Below, piece by piece: positions 1-9,471 of a stretch of 26,170 nt of DNA. The notes under the pieces are model-generated. The model saw nothing but the letters and a program-made list of their open reading frames with translations. It was not told where the DNA came from and searched no databases. Origin of the DNA: JAUVXE01 sp964349355 (GTDB taxonomy: Bacteria; Actinomycetota; Coriobacteriia; Anaerosomatales; SLCP01). A program made the translations under genes and the position numbers. How positions within the stretch are numbered: position 1 is the first letter of the stretch; every line of letters starts with the position of its first letter. The DNA is taken from NCBI GenBank assembly GCA_964349355.1, contig CAYGFZ010000030.1, positions 1 through 26,170 of the forward strand, read 5' to 3'.

Positions 1-101
1 AGCTTATCAATCCGATCGCCATGGAGGAGAGCCTGCGCTTCGCTATCCGCGAAGGTGGCCGCACCGTCGGTTCGGGTCGTGTCACGAAGATCTTGAAGTA
101 A
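1..101 (+). CDS. tuf: Elongation factor Tu, 3' end only (copy 1)
   Basis: This is the C-terminal end of EF-Tu, the GTPase that brings aminoacyl-tRNA to the ribosome. Reading from base 3, the last 32 residues include AMEESLRFAIREGGRTVGSG and end in VTKILK before TAA, the highly conserved end of EF-Tu domain 3. The gene begins outside the window. A second tuf starts at 26095 on the same strand. A strong hairpin terminator follows, so this copy appears to be transcribed separately from rpmG-secE-nusG. Confidence 0.96.
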   Translation, partial: LINPIAMEESLRFAIREGGRTVGSGRVTKILK

Positions 102-130
102 AGAATCACTACATCACCAGCGGGAACAAA

Positions 131-160
131 CGAGGCCCGGCCTGCGGCCGGGCCTCGTTC
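131..160 (+). terminator. Rho-independent terminator after tuf
   Basis: A perfect 12-bp inverted repeat (CGAGGCCCGGCC, loop TGC, then its complement) at 131-157 is followed by TTCTC. It lies 30 bases after the tuf stop codon and upstream of the rpmG promoter. The T tract is short, as is common in high-GC genomes, but the stem is very stable. Confidence 0.88.
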
Positions 161-187
161 TCGCCCTCGGTACATGCCGACGGCGGT

Positions 188-217
188 TTGACAGTCCGGA
201 AAACAGGGTGCTAGAGT
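188..217 (+). promoter_or_regulatory. Sigma-70-type promoter of rpmG-trnW-secE-nusG
   Basis: TTGACA (188-193), an 18-base spacer and TAGAGT (212-217) form a near-consensus vegetative promoter between the tuf terminator and rpmG. The same pairing, TTGACA with TAGAGT, occurs upstream of rpsL. Confidence 0.8.
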
Positions 218-269
218 ACCCTACCGCGCACGATGCTCTCCCGCGTCGCCGCGCCTGGCAGGAGGACGC

Positions 270-419
270 ATGAGAACGTTGGTCACGCTGGCGTGCACTG
301 AGTGCAAGCGCCGCAACTACACCACCAAGAAGAACAAGCAGAACAACCCCGAGCGCATCGAGTTCAAGAAGTACTGCAAGTGGTGCAAGACGCACACGGT
401 GCACAAAGAGACCCGTTAG
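270..419 (+). CDS. rpmG: 50S ribosomal protein L33
   Basis: This 49-residue protein is a component of the large ribosomal subunit near the E site. It shows the L33 pattern: basic composition, LACTECKRRNY near the N terminus, and two CxxC pairs (C9/C12 and C36/C39), so it is the zinc-binding form. GGAGGA sits just upstream of the ATG. It is the first gene after the promoter at 188-217 and is followed by tRNA-Trp and secE, a conserved Gram-positive arrangement. The ORF is short but unambiguous. Confidence 0.96.
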   Translation: MRTLVTLACTECKRRNYTTKKNKQNNPERIEFKKYCKWCKTHTVHKETR

Positions 420-455
420 GGCTCTGTATCGCGTCGTGTGAGTTCGGGAGCGTAC

Positions 456-532
456 AGGCCAGTAGCTCCAATCGGTAGAGCGCCGGTCTCCAAAACCGGA
501 TGTTGGGGGTTCGAGTCCCTCCTGGCCTGCCA
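456..532 (+). tRNA. trnW: tRNA-Trp (anticodon CCA)
   Basis: A full cloverleaf can be folded. The acceptor stem pairs AGGCCAG (456-462) with CTGGCCT (522-528). The anticodon stem is 483-487/495-499, with loop CTCCAAA and anticodon CCA at 490-492. The T arm reads GGGGGTTCGAGTCCCTC. The discriminator base is G529 and the 3' CCA is encoded (530-532). It is transcribed between rpmG and secE. Confidence 0.96.
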
Positions 533-611
533 GAAGATACGCCGCCGCGGGGTGAAAGACTCGCGGCGGTTCGACTGAATGCCGCAGGTGCGGCAGTGGA
601 GGAATGAAGAC

Positions 612-839
612 ATGGCGAAGGCGACGAACGCGCCCAAACCGAATATCTTCGCGCGATTCGCCGGCTATATCGGTGACGTGCGGGGCGAGATGAAGCGTGT
701 CGTCTGGCCGTCCAGGTCCGAGATAATCAACTCGAGTCTGGTGGTTATGGCCACTCTTGGATTCTTCGTCTTCTTCACGTTCACGGTCGATTCGATCGTG
801 TTCTACTTGGTAACCCTCATCGGCCGGATCGGTGGATGA
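612..839 (+). CDS. secE: Preprotein translocase subunit SecE
   Basis: This 75-residue membrane protein clamps SecY in the SecYEG protein-export channel. The amphipathic stretch GEMKRVVWPSRSEI, typical of SecE, precedes one transmembrane helix (about residues 42-65). An upstream in-frame ATG at 579 exists, but GGAGGAATG at 599-606 lies 5-8 bases before the ATG at 612, and the protein then starts MAKATNAPK as expected. nusG follows 4 bases after the stop codon, so the two are probably translationally coupled. Confidence 0.94.
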   Translation: MAKATNAPKPNIFARFAGYIGDVRGEMKRVVWPSRSEIINSSLVVMATLGFFVFFTFTVDSIVFYLVTLIGRIGG

Positions 840-843
840 TCGC

Positions 844-1377
844 ATGGCGAAGCGCTGGTACGTGATCCACACATACTCGGGCTATGAGAACAAGGTGAAG
901 GCCAATCTCGAGCATCGTACCGAGTCGATGGGTATGGGTGACAAGATCTTCGAGGTATTTATCCCCAAGGAGAGCGTCACCGACATCAAGGCGGGCGGGA
1001 AGAGGGTGACCTCGGACAAGAAGGTCTTCCCCGGATACATCCTCGTCCAGATGGATCTTGATGACGACTCGTGGTACGTCGTTCGCAACACACCCGGTGT
1101 GACCGGCTTCGTCGGCTCGCAGGGCAAGCCGGTCCCGCTCTCCCGTCAGGAGTACGCGCGGATCGCGCAACGCACCGCCGTCGGTCCGAAGCCCAAGACG
1201 ACCACGACCGATTTTGTCGAAGGTATGTCGGTCAAGGTGATGCACGGTCCCCTCGCCGAGTTCGATGGCGTTATCTCCGAGGTCAACCTCGACCAGGCCA
1301 AGGTCAAGGTCATGGTGTCGATCTTCGGTCGCGAGACCCCGGTCGAACTCGGCTTCGATCAGGTGACAAAGGTATAG
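844..1377 (+). CDS. nusG: Transcription termination/antitermination factor NusG
   Basis: This 177-residue transcription factor binds RNA polymerase through its N-terminal NGN domain (starting AKRWYVIHTYSGYENKVK, with the conserved KVFPGYILVQM) and contacts Rho or S10 through its C-terminal KOW domain (GMSVKVMHGPLAEFDGVI, about residues 123-177). A GTG at 832 would add four residues and overlap secE; the ATG at 844 gives the family N terminus, with GGTGGA upstream. It lies between secE and rplK, the usual position. Confidence 0.95.
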   Translation: MAKRWYVIHTYSGYENKVKANLEHRTESMGMGDKIFEVFIPKESVTDIKAGGKRVTSDKKVFPGYILVQMDLDDDSWYVVRNTPGVTGFVGSQGKPVPLSRQEYARIAQRTAVGPKPKTTTTDFVEGMSVKVMHGPLAEFDGVISEVNLDQAKVKVMVSIFGRETPVELGFDQVTKV

Positions 1378-1458
1378 GCCGACACGACCGTGCGCTTCGG
1401 GAGATGCACCCGTCGCGGCTTCTCGCGGGGAAGTGCTCGGCAGGACATCAAGGACAGC

Positions 1459-1475
1459 GGCGCGTAGATCGCGCC
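1459..1475 (+). promoter_or_regulatory. Hairpin in the nusG-rplK spacer
   Basis: GGCGCG (1459-1464) and CGCGCC (1470-1475) form a perfect 6-bp stem with loop TAGAT, within the 126-base gap before rplK. In other bacteria this leader carries the L1 binding site for feedback control of the L11-L1 operon. No L1 site could be confirmed here, so function is unknown. Confidence 0.35.
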
Positions 1476-1503
1476 AGTGGACAGAGGACGTGACTTAGAG
1501 ACG

Positions 1504-1929
1504 ATGGCCAAGAAAGTCGTGGGCTTCATCAAACTGCAGATCCCCGGAGGACAGGCTAACCCTGCTCCGCCGGTCGGTCCTGCACTCGGCCAGCACCAGG
1601 TGAACATCATGCAGTTCTGCCAGGCCTTCAACGCTGCCACGCAGGACAAGATGGGCACGATCATCCCGGTTGAGATCACGGTCTACGAGGACCGTTCGTT
1701 CGACTTCATCACCAAGACACCGCCTGCCGCCGTGCTTCTCAAGCAGGCTGCCGGTATCGATTCGGGCTCAGGTGAGCCGAATCGCACAAAGGTCGCGACG
1801 GTCACGAGCGCGCAGCTTCGCGAGATCGCCGAGACCAAGATGCCAGACCTGAATGCCAACGACGTCGACGCTGGCATGCGTATCATCGCCGGCACCGCGC
1901 GTTCGATGGGAATCGAGATCAAGGACTAG
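1504..1929 (+). CDS. rplK: 50S ribosomal protein L11
   Basis: L11 (141 residues) forms the base of the ribosomal stalk and contacts elongation and release factors. It starts MAKKVVGFIKLQIPGGQANP and has the proline-rich APPVGPALGQHQVNIMQFC segment and the C-terminal RNA-binding end IIAGTARSMGIEI. A longer frame opens at 1477, but the conserved MAKK start at 1504 fixes the N terminus. The Shine-Dalgarno site is weak (TAGAG). rplA follows after 65 bases. Confidence 0.96.
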   Translation: MAKKVVGFIKLQIPGGQANPAPPVGPALGQHQVNIMQFCQAFNAATQDKMGTIIPVEITVYEDRSFDFITKTPPAAVLLKQAAGIDSGSGEPNRTKVATVTSAQLREIAETKMPDLNANDVDAGMRIIAGTARSMGIEIKD

Positions 1930-1994
1930 GCGCGCATCGCGCGTTGATGTGGGAGGGCGCTCACCGCGTCCGTTGACCACAGAGGAGGAAGCAC

Positions 1995-2708
1995 ATGAAG
2001 CACGGTAAGAGGTATGTTGAATCTGCGGCAAAGATCGACCGCGACGCTCTCTATGCCCCACTCGAGGCCATGCGCCTCGTCAAGGAGACGGGACGGGCCA
2101 AGTTCGACGAAACGGTCGAGGTCCACTTCCGGCTCGGCATCGACAGCCGACACGCCGACCAGCAGGTGCGCGGCAGCGTCTCGCTCCCGCACGGCACCGG
2201 TAAGACCGTGCGCGTCGCCGTGTTCGCCGAGGGCGACAAGGCCCGTGAGGCCGAGGCTGCAGGCGCAGACATCGTAGGCTCCGATGATCTCATCGAGCGC
2301 ATCCAGGGCGGGTTCCTCGACTTCGATGCGACGATTGCGACGCCCGATCAGATGAGCAAGGTCGGTCGCCTCGGCAAGATCCTCGGTACCCGTGGCCTGA
2401 TGCCGAACCCCAAGCTCGGTACCGTCACCATGGACGTGGAGCGTGTCGTCGGAGAACTCAAGGCTGGTCGCGTCGAGTACAGAGCCGACAAGTTCGGTAT
2501 CGCGCACGTCGGTATCGGTCGAGTGAGCTTCGACGAGACGGCTCTCGTTGAGAACTACGGAACGGTACTCGACGAGATCCTTCGCGCGAAGCCCGCATCG
2601 GCCAAGGGACGTTACATCAAGTCGATCACGGTGGCTTCAACCATGGGACCGGGCATCAGGGTCGATTCGAGCCGTACGCGTGACCTGCTCGAAGAGCCCA
2701 CCACATAG
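1995..2708 (+). CDS. rplA: 50S ribosomal protein L1
   Basis: L1 (237 residues) forms the mobile L1 stalk at the ribosomal E site and in many bacteria represses its own operon. The start MKHGKRYVESAAKIDR, the central LGTRGLMPNPKLGTVT and the end SITVASTMGPGIRVD are family hallmarks. GAGGAGGA lies 6 bases before the ATG. Length is normal. rplJ would be expected next but lies 11 kb downstream, beyond an accessory island. Confidence 0.96.
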   Translation: MKHGKRYVESAAKIDRDALYAPLEAMRLVKETGRAKFDETVEVHFRLGIDSRHADQQVRGSVSLPHGTGKTVRVAVFAEGDKAREAEAAGADIVGSDDLIERIQGGFLDFDATIATPDQMSKVGRLGKILGTRGLMPNPKLGTVTMDVERVVGELKAGRVEYRADKFGIAHVGIGRVSFDETALVENYGTVLDEILRAKPASAKGRYIKSITVASTMGPGIRVDSSRTRDLLEEPTT

Positions 2709-3073
2709 GAATCTCGGTTGATTGACAAAGTCAGTGCGCGCATGCCGCCCTGGTCGTCCTTCGCCAGGGTCAGTGCACAGGTCTCGGTTCTTGCGTATGT
2801 GGTTCGCTCTTTGCGCCGGGCGGGTAGACTGATGGTCGTCTAGCGCGATTTTCCGACTTAGCGTCTTCCCTCGCCCGGGAGGCGACCCGCTCGATTTCGG
2901 TCAAGTTCTACATGACCGCCGAGACCGCCGGTCGTTCAGAAGGCGTATGCATTGTGTGTAGGATTCTCGTCGCGGCGCTCAGCCAGCTACACTCGGTGCG
3001 GCCGGACGAACGGTGATTACAGCGAACAGCGCCCCCCTCTCGCAGACGGGGGCACGAGCATCGGAGGATTCAC
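2709..3073. other. Intergenic stretch, left edge of the accessory island
   Basis: No convincing gene was found on either strand in these 365 bases. Short inverted repeats are visible: CCCTGG/CCAGGG at 2748-2753/2764-2769, and TCGCC/GGCGA at 2871-2875/2881-2885. Neither has a T tract, so neither is a clear terminator for the rplK-rplA operon. A third hairpin, GCCCCC/GGGGGC at 3031-3036/3048-3053, would sit in the leader of the small gene at 3074. The ancestral rplA-rplJ junction was probably here or near 13490. Confidence 0.5.
2964..2993 (+). promoter_or_regulatory. Possible promoter for the small gene at 3074
   Basis: TACACT (2988-2993) is a fair -10 box. TTCTCG (2964-2969), 18 bases upstream, is a weak -35 match. 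The site is 80 bases before the start codon, with a GC hairpin between. Confidence 0.3.
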
Positions 3074-3277
3074 ATGGCCGTAGGAAGCATCTTCGACAAG
3101 TTCAAGGAGGCCGCTGGCGGCGCACTCGGGAACCTCACCGAGATGGCGACGACGGCAGCCGAGTCGGCCGGCTTGGGCGACGTGGTGCAGCAGGCCACCG
3201 ACGCGCTCGGAGGCGCGACGGACCAGGCAACCGAAGCCATTACTGGTCTCACCGACGAGTTTACCGGCGGCAAATAG
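3074..3277 (+). CDS. Small Ala/Gly/Thr-rich protein, unknown function
   Basis: This 67-residue protein (MAVGSIFDKFKEAAGG…) is not recognised. It has no cysteine, no signal peptide and no transmembrane segment. It consists of amphipathic helical stretches with repeated AT-x-A and GG patterns (for example QQATDALGGATDQATEAITG), resembling small stress- or antitoxin-like helical proteins only in composition. A strong Shine-Dalgarno (GGAGG at 3063-3067) precedes the ATG with good spacing, which supports translation. It is the first gene after rplA and the only gene before the integrase fragment. Confidence 0.7.
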   Translation: MAVGSIFDKFKEAAGGALGNLTEMATTAAESAGLGDVVQQATDALGGATDQATEAITGLTDEFTGGK

Positions 3278-3291
3278 CGCGGGTCTTGTGA

Positions 3292-3465
3292 CCGCCCGAG
3301 TTCCCCTTCGAGCCGATGGTCACCGAGATGGAGCTCGAGCGGTTCACTCCACACTGCATCCGCCACACCTTCGCTGCGATTCTGCTATCGGGGGGAGTGA
3401 ACCCGAAGCTTGTGGCCACGCTTATGGGTCAGGTTCGAATCCTGCCGGGGGCACCACAAAAGTGA
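3292..3465 (+). pseudogene. Tyrosine recombinase (phage-type integrase) C-terminal fragment
   Basis: The frame opened after the TGA at 3289-3291 reads PPEFPFEPMVTEMELERF, then TPHCIRHTFAAILLSGGVNP and KLVATLMGQ. This matches the HxxRH box of tyrosine recombinases (usually H-D-L-R-H-T-F-A-T … GV-P-K-V … L-G-H). The N-terminal domain and the first catalytic arginine are missing. The second histidine box reads LMGQ, and the frame then runs into a tRNA 3' end and stops at 3463-3465, so the nucleophilic tyrosine is absent. It is a remnant of the integrase of a lost or decayed integrative element. Confidence 0.75.
3430..3456 (+). other. Orphan tRNA 3' end: probable fossil attachment site
   Basis: CAGG-TTCGAAT-CCTG forms a T arm (4 of 5 stem pairs) followed by CGGGGGC, discriminator A and CCA, exactly the spacing of a tRNA 3' half. 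No 5' half is present; upstream sequence is integrase coding DNA. Integrative elements commonly use tRNA 3' ends as attachment sites and carry the integrase gene next to them. The sequence resembles the end of some tRNA-Arg genes, but the isotype cannot be established from this fragment. Confidence 0.7.
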
Positions 3466-3516
3466 GGTGACGGCCCGGGGTGACACCACCTCGGCCCGTT
3501 CCGGTTTCGCCTCCCC

Positions 3517-4272
3517 TCACTCGGCGTGAGCGCCCACGGGAATCACATAGAGCGGTGTCTCCTCATGGGCGGCGCCGATGGCCTCGCGGACCACTTCGTC
3601 CGAGAACGCGCCCACCGGTACGCTGCCGAGCCCCAGGCTCGTGGCCACGAGCAGGATGTTCTGCGCGGCGTGACCGGCCTCGATATGCACGTAGCGAGCG
3701 GCACGGTCACCGTACTTCGCCGCAGTGCGCTCGTACACGCCCGTGATGACGAACACCACGGGTGCCTCGGCGACAAACATCTGCCCCAGCGAGGCCCCCG
3801 CGAGGGCCACACGGACGTCGGTGCGGCGCGCCTCATCGAGTTCGTGCCGTTCTGGCACGTAGCGGCCCACCCCCTCGGCCGACGCCACGTAGAGTTCGAG
3901 GGGGTAGAGAGCGCCAGCGGACGGAGCGGCTCTGAAATCGTGGACGGAGTCGGTGACGCCCTGGGCCGCCCACAACATCCGCGCGACATGCTCCTCGGAG
4001 ACAGGAGTGTCGGTGAAGCTCCGCACCGAGCGCCGACGCTTCATGGCGTCGAGCAGGTCGCCTGACGCCTCGGCAACGGACGGATCCTGCAGCGCGACCC
4101 CGGGGTCCGGTGCCGCGTCGGCGTTCTTCGCGACACCGGGTTCCCGATCCTCGCGCGGGACGCATCCCGTCAGGGTCACCATCAGCGTTCCGAGCGCGAG
4201 CAGGAACACGCGGCGATCGAGCGCCCCCGCATCGCTCTTCCCCGGCAGAAGAGTGCCGATCTCGTTCGACAT
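3517..4272 (-). CDS. Exported nitroreductase-family (SagB-type) oxidoreductase, predicted lipoprotein
   Basis: This 251-residue protein begins with an export signal: an RR pair (residues 20-21, RRVFLLALG), a hydrophobic core and a lipobox ending at C37 (LTGC). That suggests a membrane-anchored lipoprotein, perhaps Tat-exported with bound flavin. The remainder is a nitroreductase fold: RRRSVRSFTDTPVSEEHVAR, LWAAQGVTD, RAAPSAGALYPLELYV and a C-terminal AAQNILLVATSLGLGSVPVG, the FMN-binding pattern of SagB/ThcOx-like enzymes. The ATG at 4272 is preferred over 4287 because GGAGGTG lies 7 bases before it. It is divergent from the P-type ATPase gene. The substrate is unknown; no cyclodehydratase or precursor peptide is nearby, so a peptide-oxidising role is not supported. 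Confidence 0.85.
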   Translation of the reverse strand: MSNEIGTLLPGKSDAGALDRRVFLLALGTLMVTLTGCVPREDREPGVAKNADAAPDPGVALQDPSVAEASGDLLDAMKRRRSVRSFTDTPVSEEHVARMLWAAQGVTDSVHDFRAAPSAGALYPLELYVASAEGVGRYVPERHELDEARRTDVRVALAGASLGQMFVAEAPVVFVITGVYERTAAKYGDRAARYVHIEAGHAAQNILLVATSLGLGSVPVGAFSDEVVREAIGAAHEETPLYVIPVGAHAE

Positions 4273-4466
4273 CGCGAACACCTCCATACGTCGGAAAGCG
4301 CCAAGCCCTCCTCGATTCTTACGGGTTGTATTCCCGCCTGCGCGCGATCCCGTCCGGGCGCAAATCCTCCGGACAACGTATCCGCGCCTGTGGAGCCGGG
4401 AGACAACATCGCATATCCTTCAACAGAGACACTCCGATGCGTAGAGATGGAAGTTAGGACGGCCCT

Positions 4467-7313
<2,847 letters not shown>

Positions 7314-7319
7314 GCAGCA

Positions 7320-8225
7320 GTGAAACAGGCGCGCAAGACTGATGCTGGCCGAGGGAGTGATGACGTCATCGGACACGTGAGCGAAGCACACTATCTCGAC
7401 GCGGTAGTCGCCATGCTCACCCAGCATGGCAAGGAGGAAGTCGTCGCCCCCGTGCTTGGGGAGGCTCTCGGTTGCCGGGTCGCGCATGTGACCGGCTACG
7501 ACACCGATCTGCTCGGGACGTTCACGGGCGAGATACCGCGGCAGGGAAGCCAGCTCGATGCCGCGCGCACGAAGGCGCGCATCGGGATGGAGTTGTCCGG
7601 TCTGACCATCGGCGTTGCCAGTGAGGGGACGTTCGGCCCCGACCCCATCACCGGCATGTTCGCCTGGAACCGGGAAGTGCTGCTCTGGATCGATGACGAC
7701 CTGGGCATCGAAGTGACGGGCGTGGCTGCGGGTACGACCAACTTCGCTCATCGCCTCGCGGTCTCGTGGGAGGACGCCGAGGAGTTCGCCCTCGCCGTCG
7801 GCTTTCCCGGGCACTGGGTGGTGGTGCGGCCGGAGCACGAGCGTGACCTGCGCATCCGTAAGAACATCCGCGATTGGAACGGACTGCGCGAGGCGTACGA
7901 CACGGTGCGCGGAGAGGCGTCGAACGGCCGCGTCTTCATCGAGACCGACATGCGAGCACATGCTAACCCGACCCGCAGGGACATGATCGCGCTTGCGGCC
8001 CGCGATCTGGCCCGCAATCTCACAAGCCTCTGCCCAGTCTGTGAGGCGCCCGGATTCTGTTCCGTCAAACGCGTTTCGGGTCTGCCCTGCGAAGAGTGCG
8101 GTATACCCACCCGTGAGGCCCGCGCGGAGGTTCTTGAGTGCGTGAAGTGTGCGCATCAGGAGACGGTAGAGATCACAGAACCGACAGCCGCCCCCGCAGG
8201 ACGTTGCGATCTGTGTAATCCGTGA
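7320..8225 (+). CDS. DUF6671-like protein with C-terminal zinc ribbons
   Basis: This 301-residue soluble protein resembles the uncharacterised DUF6671 family: TQHGKEEVVAPVLGEALGC, GYDTDLLGTFTGEIPRQGSQ, ASEGTFGPDP, a conserved ETDMRAHANPTRRDMIALA and a cysteine-rich tail. Cysteine pairs lie at C238/C241 (with C247), C257/C260, C274/C277 and C296/C299, enough for two zinc ribbons. No biochemical function is known to me. The annotated GTG (7320) has no clear Shine-Dalgarno; a GTG at 7377 (VSEAHYLDAV) is an alternative, and no in-frame ATG exists near either. The 6-base gap from the P-type ATPase suggests co-transcription. Confidence 0.8.
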   Translation: MKQARKTDAGRGSDDVIGHVSEAHYLDAVVAMLTQHGKEEVVAPVLGEALGCRVAHVTGYDTDLLGTFTGEIPRQGSQLDAARTKARIGMELSGLTIGVASEGTFGPDPITGMFAWNREVLLWIDDDLGIEVTGVAAGTTNFAHRLAVSWEDAEEFALAVGFPGHWVVVRPEHERDLRIRKNIRDWNGLREAYDTVRGEASNGRVFIETDMRAHANPTRRDMIALAARDLARNLTSLCPVCEAPGFCSVKRVSGLPCEECGIPTREARAEVLECVKCAHQETVEITEPTAAPAGRCDLCNP

Positions 8226-8388
8226 CGCAGCCACATGGCGCCTGTCCGCCCCGCCAAGCCTCTACTCCCCGTACTCGGACTCGGCAAGCCCCTAGCTGTA
8301 CTGCCCACATAGGTTGTTGACACAGACGAGGGTCTTCCTGTTCGGTTGTAGGTGCTGAAAAGCCAACAACTGAACAAGGAGGATCCTC

Positions 8389-8577
8389 GTGTCACATCCT
8401 AACGCCTCTCTGACCGTCTCCGGCAGGGGATTGCTCTGCGACCGAGTGCTGGAATACGGGTGGACCGTGACGGACACAGCCCGCGCGGCCGGCGTCTCGC
8501 GACAGACCGCCCACAAATGGCTGCGTCGGCTGGCCGCCGACGGCAGACCCGGGCTCCACGACCGCTCAAGCCAGTAG
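8389..8577 (+). pseudogene. IS481-type transposase, N-terminal fragment
   Basis: The frame opens at GTG 8389 after AAGGAGG and encodes MSHPNASLTVSGRGLLCDRV, then a helix-turn-helix (VTDTARAAGVSRQTAHKWLRRL) and RPGLHDRSS. This is the usual N terminus of IS481-family transposases. It stops after 62 residues at a junction with IS3-type sequence of opposite orientation (about 8570-8577), so the catalytic DDE domain is absent. Sequence from about 8305 (CATAGGTTGTTGACACAG) resembles an IS481-type end, but the exact tip is not certain. Confidence 0.78.
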
Positions 8578-8913
8578 AGACCCTCGAACTCGGCTGGCGG
8601 GATATCTCCGATCGGCTCGAGCAGCCGACGGTTGTTGAACCAGTCGACCCACTCGAGTGTGGCGAACTCGACGTCGTCGATGTTCCTCCGCGGCACACCC
8701 CGGCGCACACCGGAAAGCCCCAGTTCACGCATATACGCGCTCGATCTCTGGTTTGAGCGCCTCGTCACGCACGTCCCTGGCCGACGGTGGACGCGATCTG
8801 GCCGTGTAGTAGGTTGAAGGGGCGATCGGCAGCTGTTCGCAGATCGGCTCGACCCCGAAACGCATCCGGTTGGCGTCGATATAGTCGACTGCCTCTTCTG
8901 TAGGCGGTCGAGC
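8575..8913 (-). pseudogene. IS3-family OrfB transposase remnant lacking the DDE core
   Basis: Two fragments are legible. The first reads DYIDANRMRFGVEPICEQLP followed by IAPSTYYTARSRPPSARDVR, the OrfB N terminus, ending in a TGA after ERVYA. The second, in another frame, reads MRELGLSGVRRG and then jumps to RNIDDVEFATLEWVDWFNNR and RLLEPIGDIPPAEFEGLYW, the OrfB C terminus. The roughly 170-residue segment with the DDE residues between them is missing. It cannot encode an active transposase. Confidence 0.8.
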
Positions 8914-9108
8914 TTAAGCCCCGAAGAAAGCTGCAGCACTCTTTAGGATCTCGTTTTCGCGGCGAAGCTCGCGGTTCTCGAGCTCGAGATCCTTCATCCC
9001 GAACTTGCTCGATATCGAGCGGATCGCGGCCCACTGCGACTCGTGCTCGGCCGAGTGCTCGAACACCATCCGGACCGCCCGTTCACGCACTTCCTTTGGG
9101 TACCTCAT
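8914..9108 (-). pseudogene. IS3-family OrfA remnant with internal deletion
   Basis: The 64-residue frame starts MRYPKEVRERAVRMVFEH and continues SQWAAIRSISSKFGM, the HTH half of OrfA, then jumps to LELENRELRRENEILKSAAA, the leucine-zipper end. About 30-35 residues normally between them (the KWV-containing segment) are missing. The frame ends at TAA directly before orfB-like sequence. Confidence 0.8.
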
Positions 9109-9116
9109 TTGTCTGC

Positions 9117-9471
9117 TTATGACCCCACCCTAATCGTCGGCGGTATCGGCGCTGCTTTTTCGGCTGACGACCACATGCTGATCATCGGTCTTGGATGGGG
9201 TGGTCTCGCTCCGGCGTTTGTGGTGATCGTGCTTGGCGCGATTGCGATTGGTGCTACCAGTAGGATTCCTGGTGTCCTGCTCATAGCGGCCTCACTCGGC
9301 GGAGTCTTCTTCGGGGGGACATTCGTCGCCTTGTTCATGGCGCTCTCCCTGGTCGGCGGGGTGCTTGCCGCTTTCGGAGCCGCCCCAAGTCCGACCAAGC
9401 CGTTGCAGTCCGTGTGCACTCTTACTGGTGAGGGCGCGACAGACGGGATCGATCAGAAGGGAACAACATGA
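9117..9471 (+). pseudogene. 5'-truncated small integral membrane protein
   Basis: Downstream of the IS3 junction the frame reads LIVGGIGAAF, MLIIGLGWGGLAPAFVVIVL, IPGVLLIAASLGGVFFGG and VALFMALSLVGGVLAAFGAA: three to four hydrophobic segments resembling the end of small DUF4064-like four-helix membrane proteins. Upstream codons in this frame are antisense to the IS3 orfA, so the native start is lost. The stop (9469-9471) overlaps the lipoprotein ATG as ATGA, suggesting the pair was once translationally coupled. The family assignment is tentative. Confidence 0.55.

Larger units (their letters stand above)
8572..9115 (-). mobile_element. Decayed IS3-family insertion sequence
   Basis: On the minus strand, orfA-like sequence (8914-9108) is followed by orfB-like sequence (8575-8913), the IS3 arrangement, compressed to about 0.54 kb from the usual 1.2 kb or so. 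Three internal deletions are visible, one in orfA and two in orfB, and the catalytic core is gone. One side abuts the IS481 fragment in the middle of its coding sequence; the other abuts a membrane-protein gene and removes its start. Terminal inverted repeats could not be identified. Confidence 0.8.

Noticed and set aside
2722..2750. TTGACA after rplA as a promoter
   Set aside because: No acceptable -10 hexamer lies 15-19 bases downstream (the position reads CCGCCC).
2712..2790. Short repeated words (TCTCGGTT, GTCAGTGC) after rplA
   Set aside because: They are eight bases each, in swapped order and without surrounding similarity; chance is sufficient.
3288..3470. 60-codon open frame overlapping the integrase remnant
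   Set aside because: It is another frame of the same DNA. The frame with recombinase similarity is the one ending at 3465.
8389..8577. Small HTH protein as a stand-alone regulator
   Set aside because: Its sequence is the N terminus of an IS481-type transposase and ends exactly where IS3-type sequence begins.
9043..9116. Upstream ATG that would give the membrane protein at 9117 an N terminus
   Set aside because: The codons from 9043 are the complement of the IS3 orfA, so this start was created by the insertion junction.
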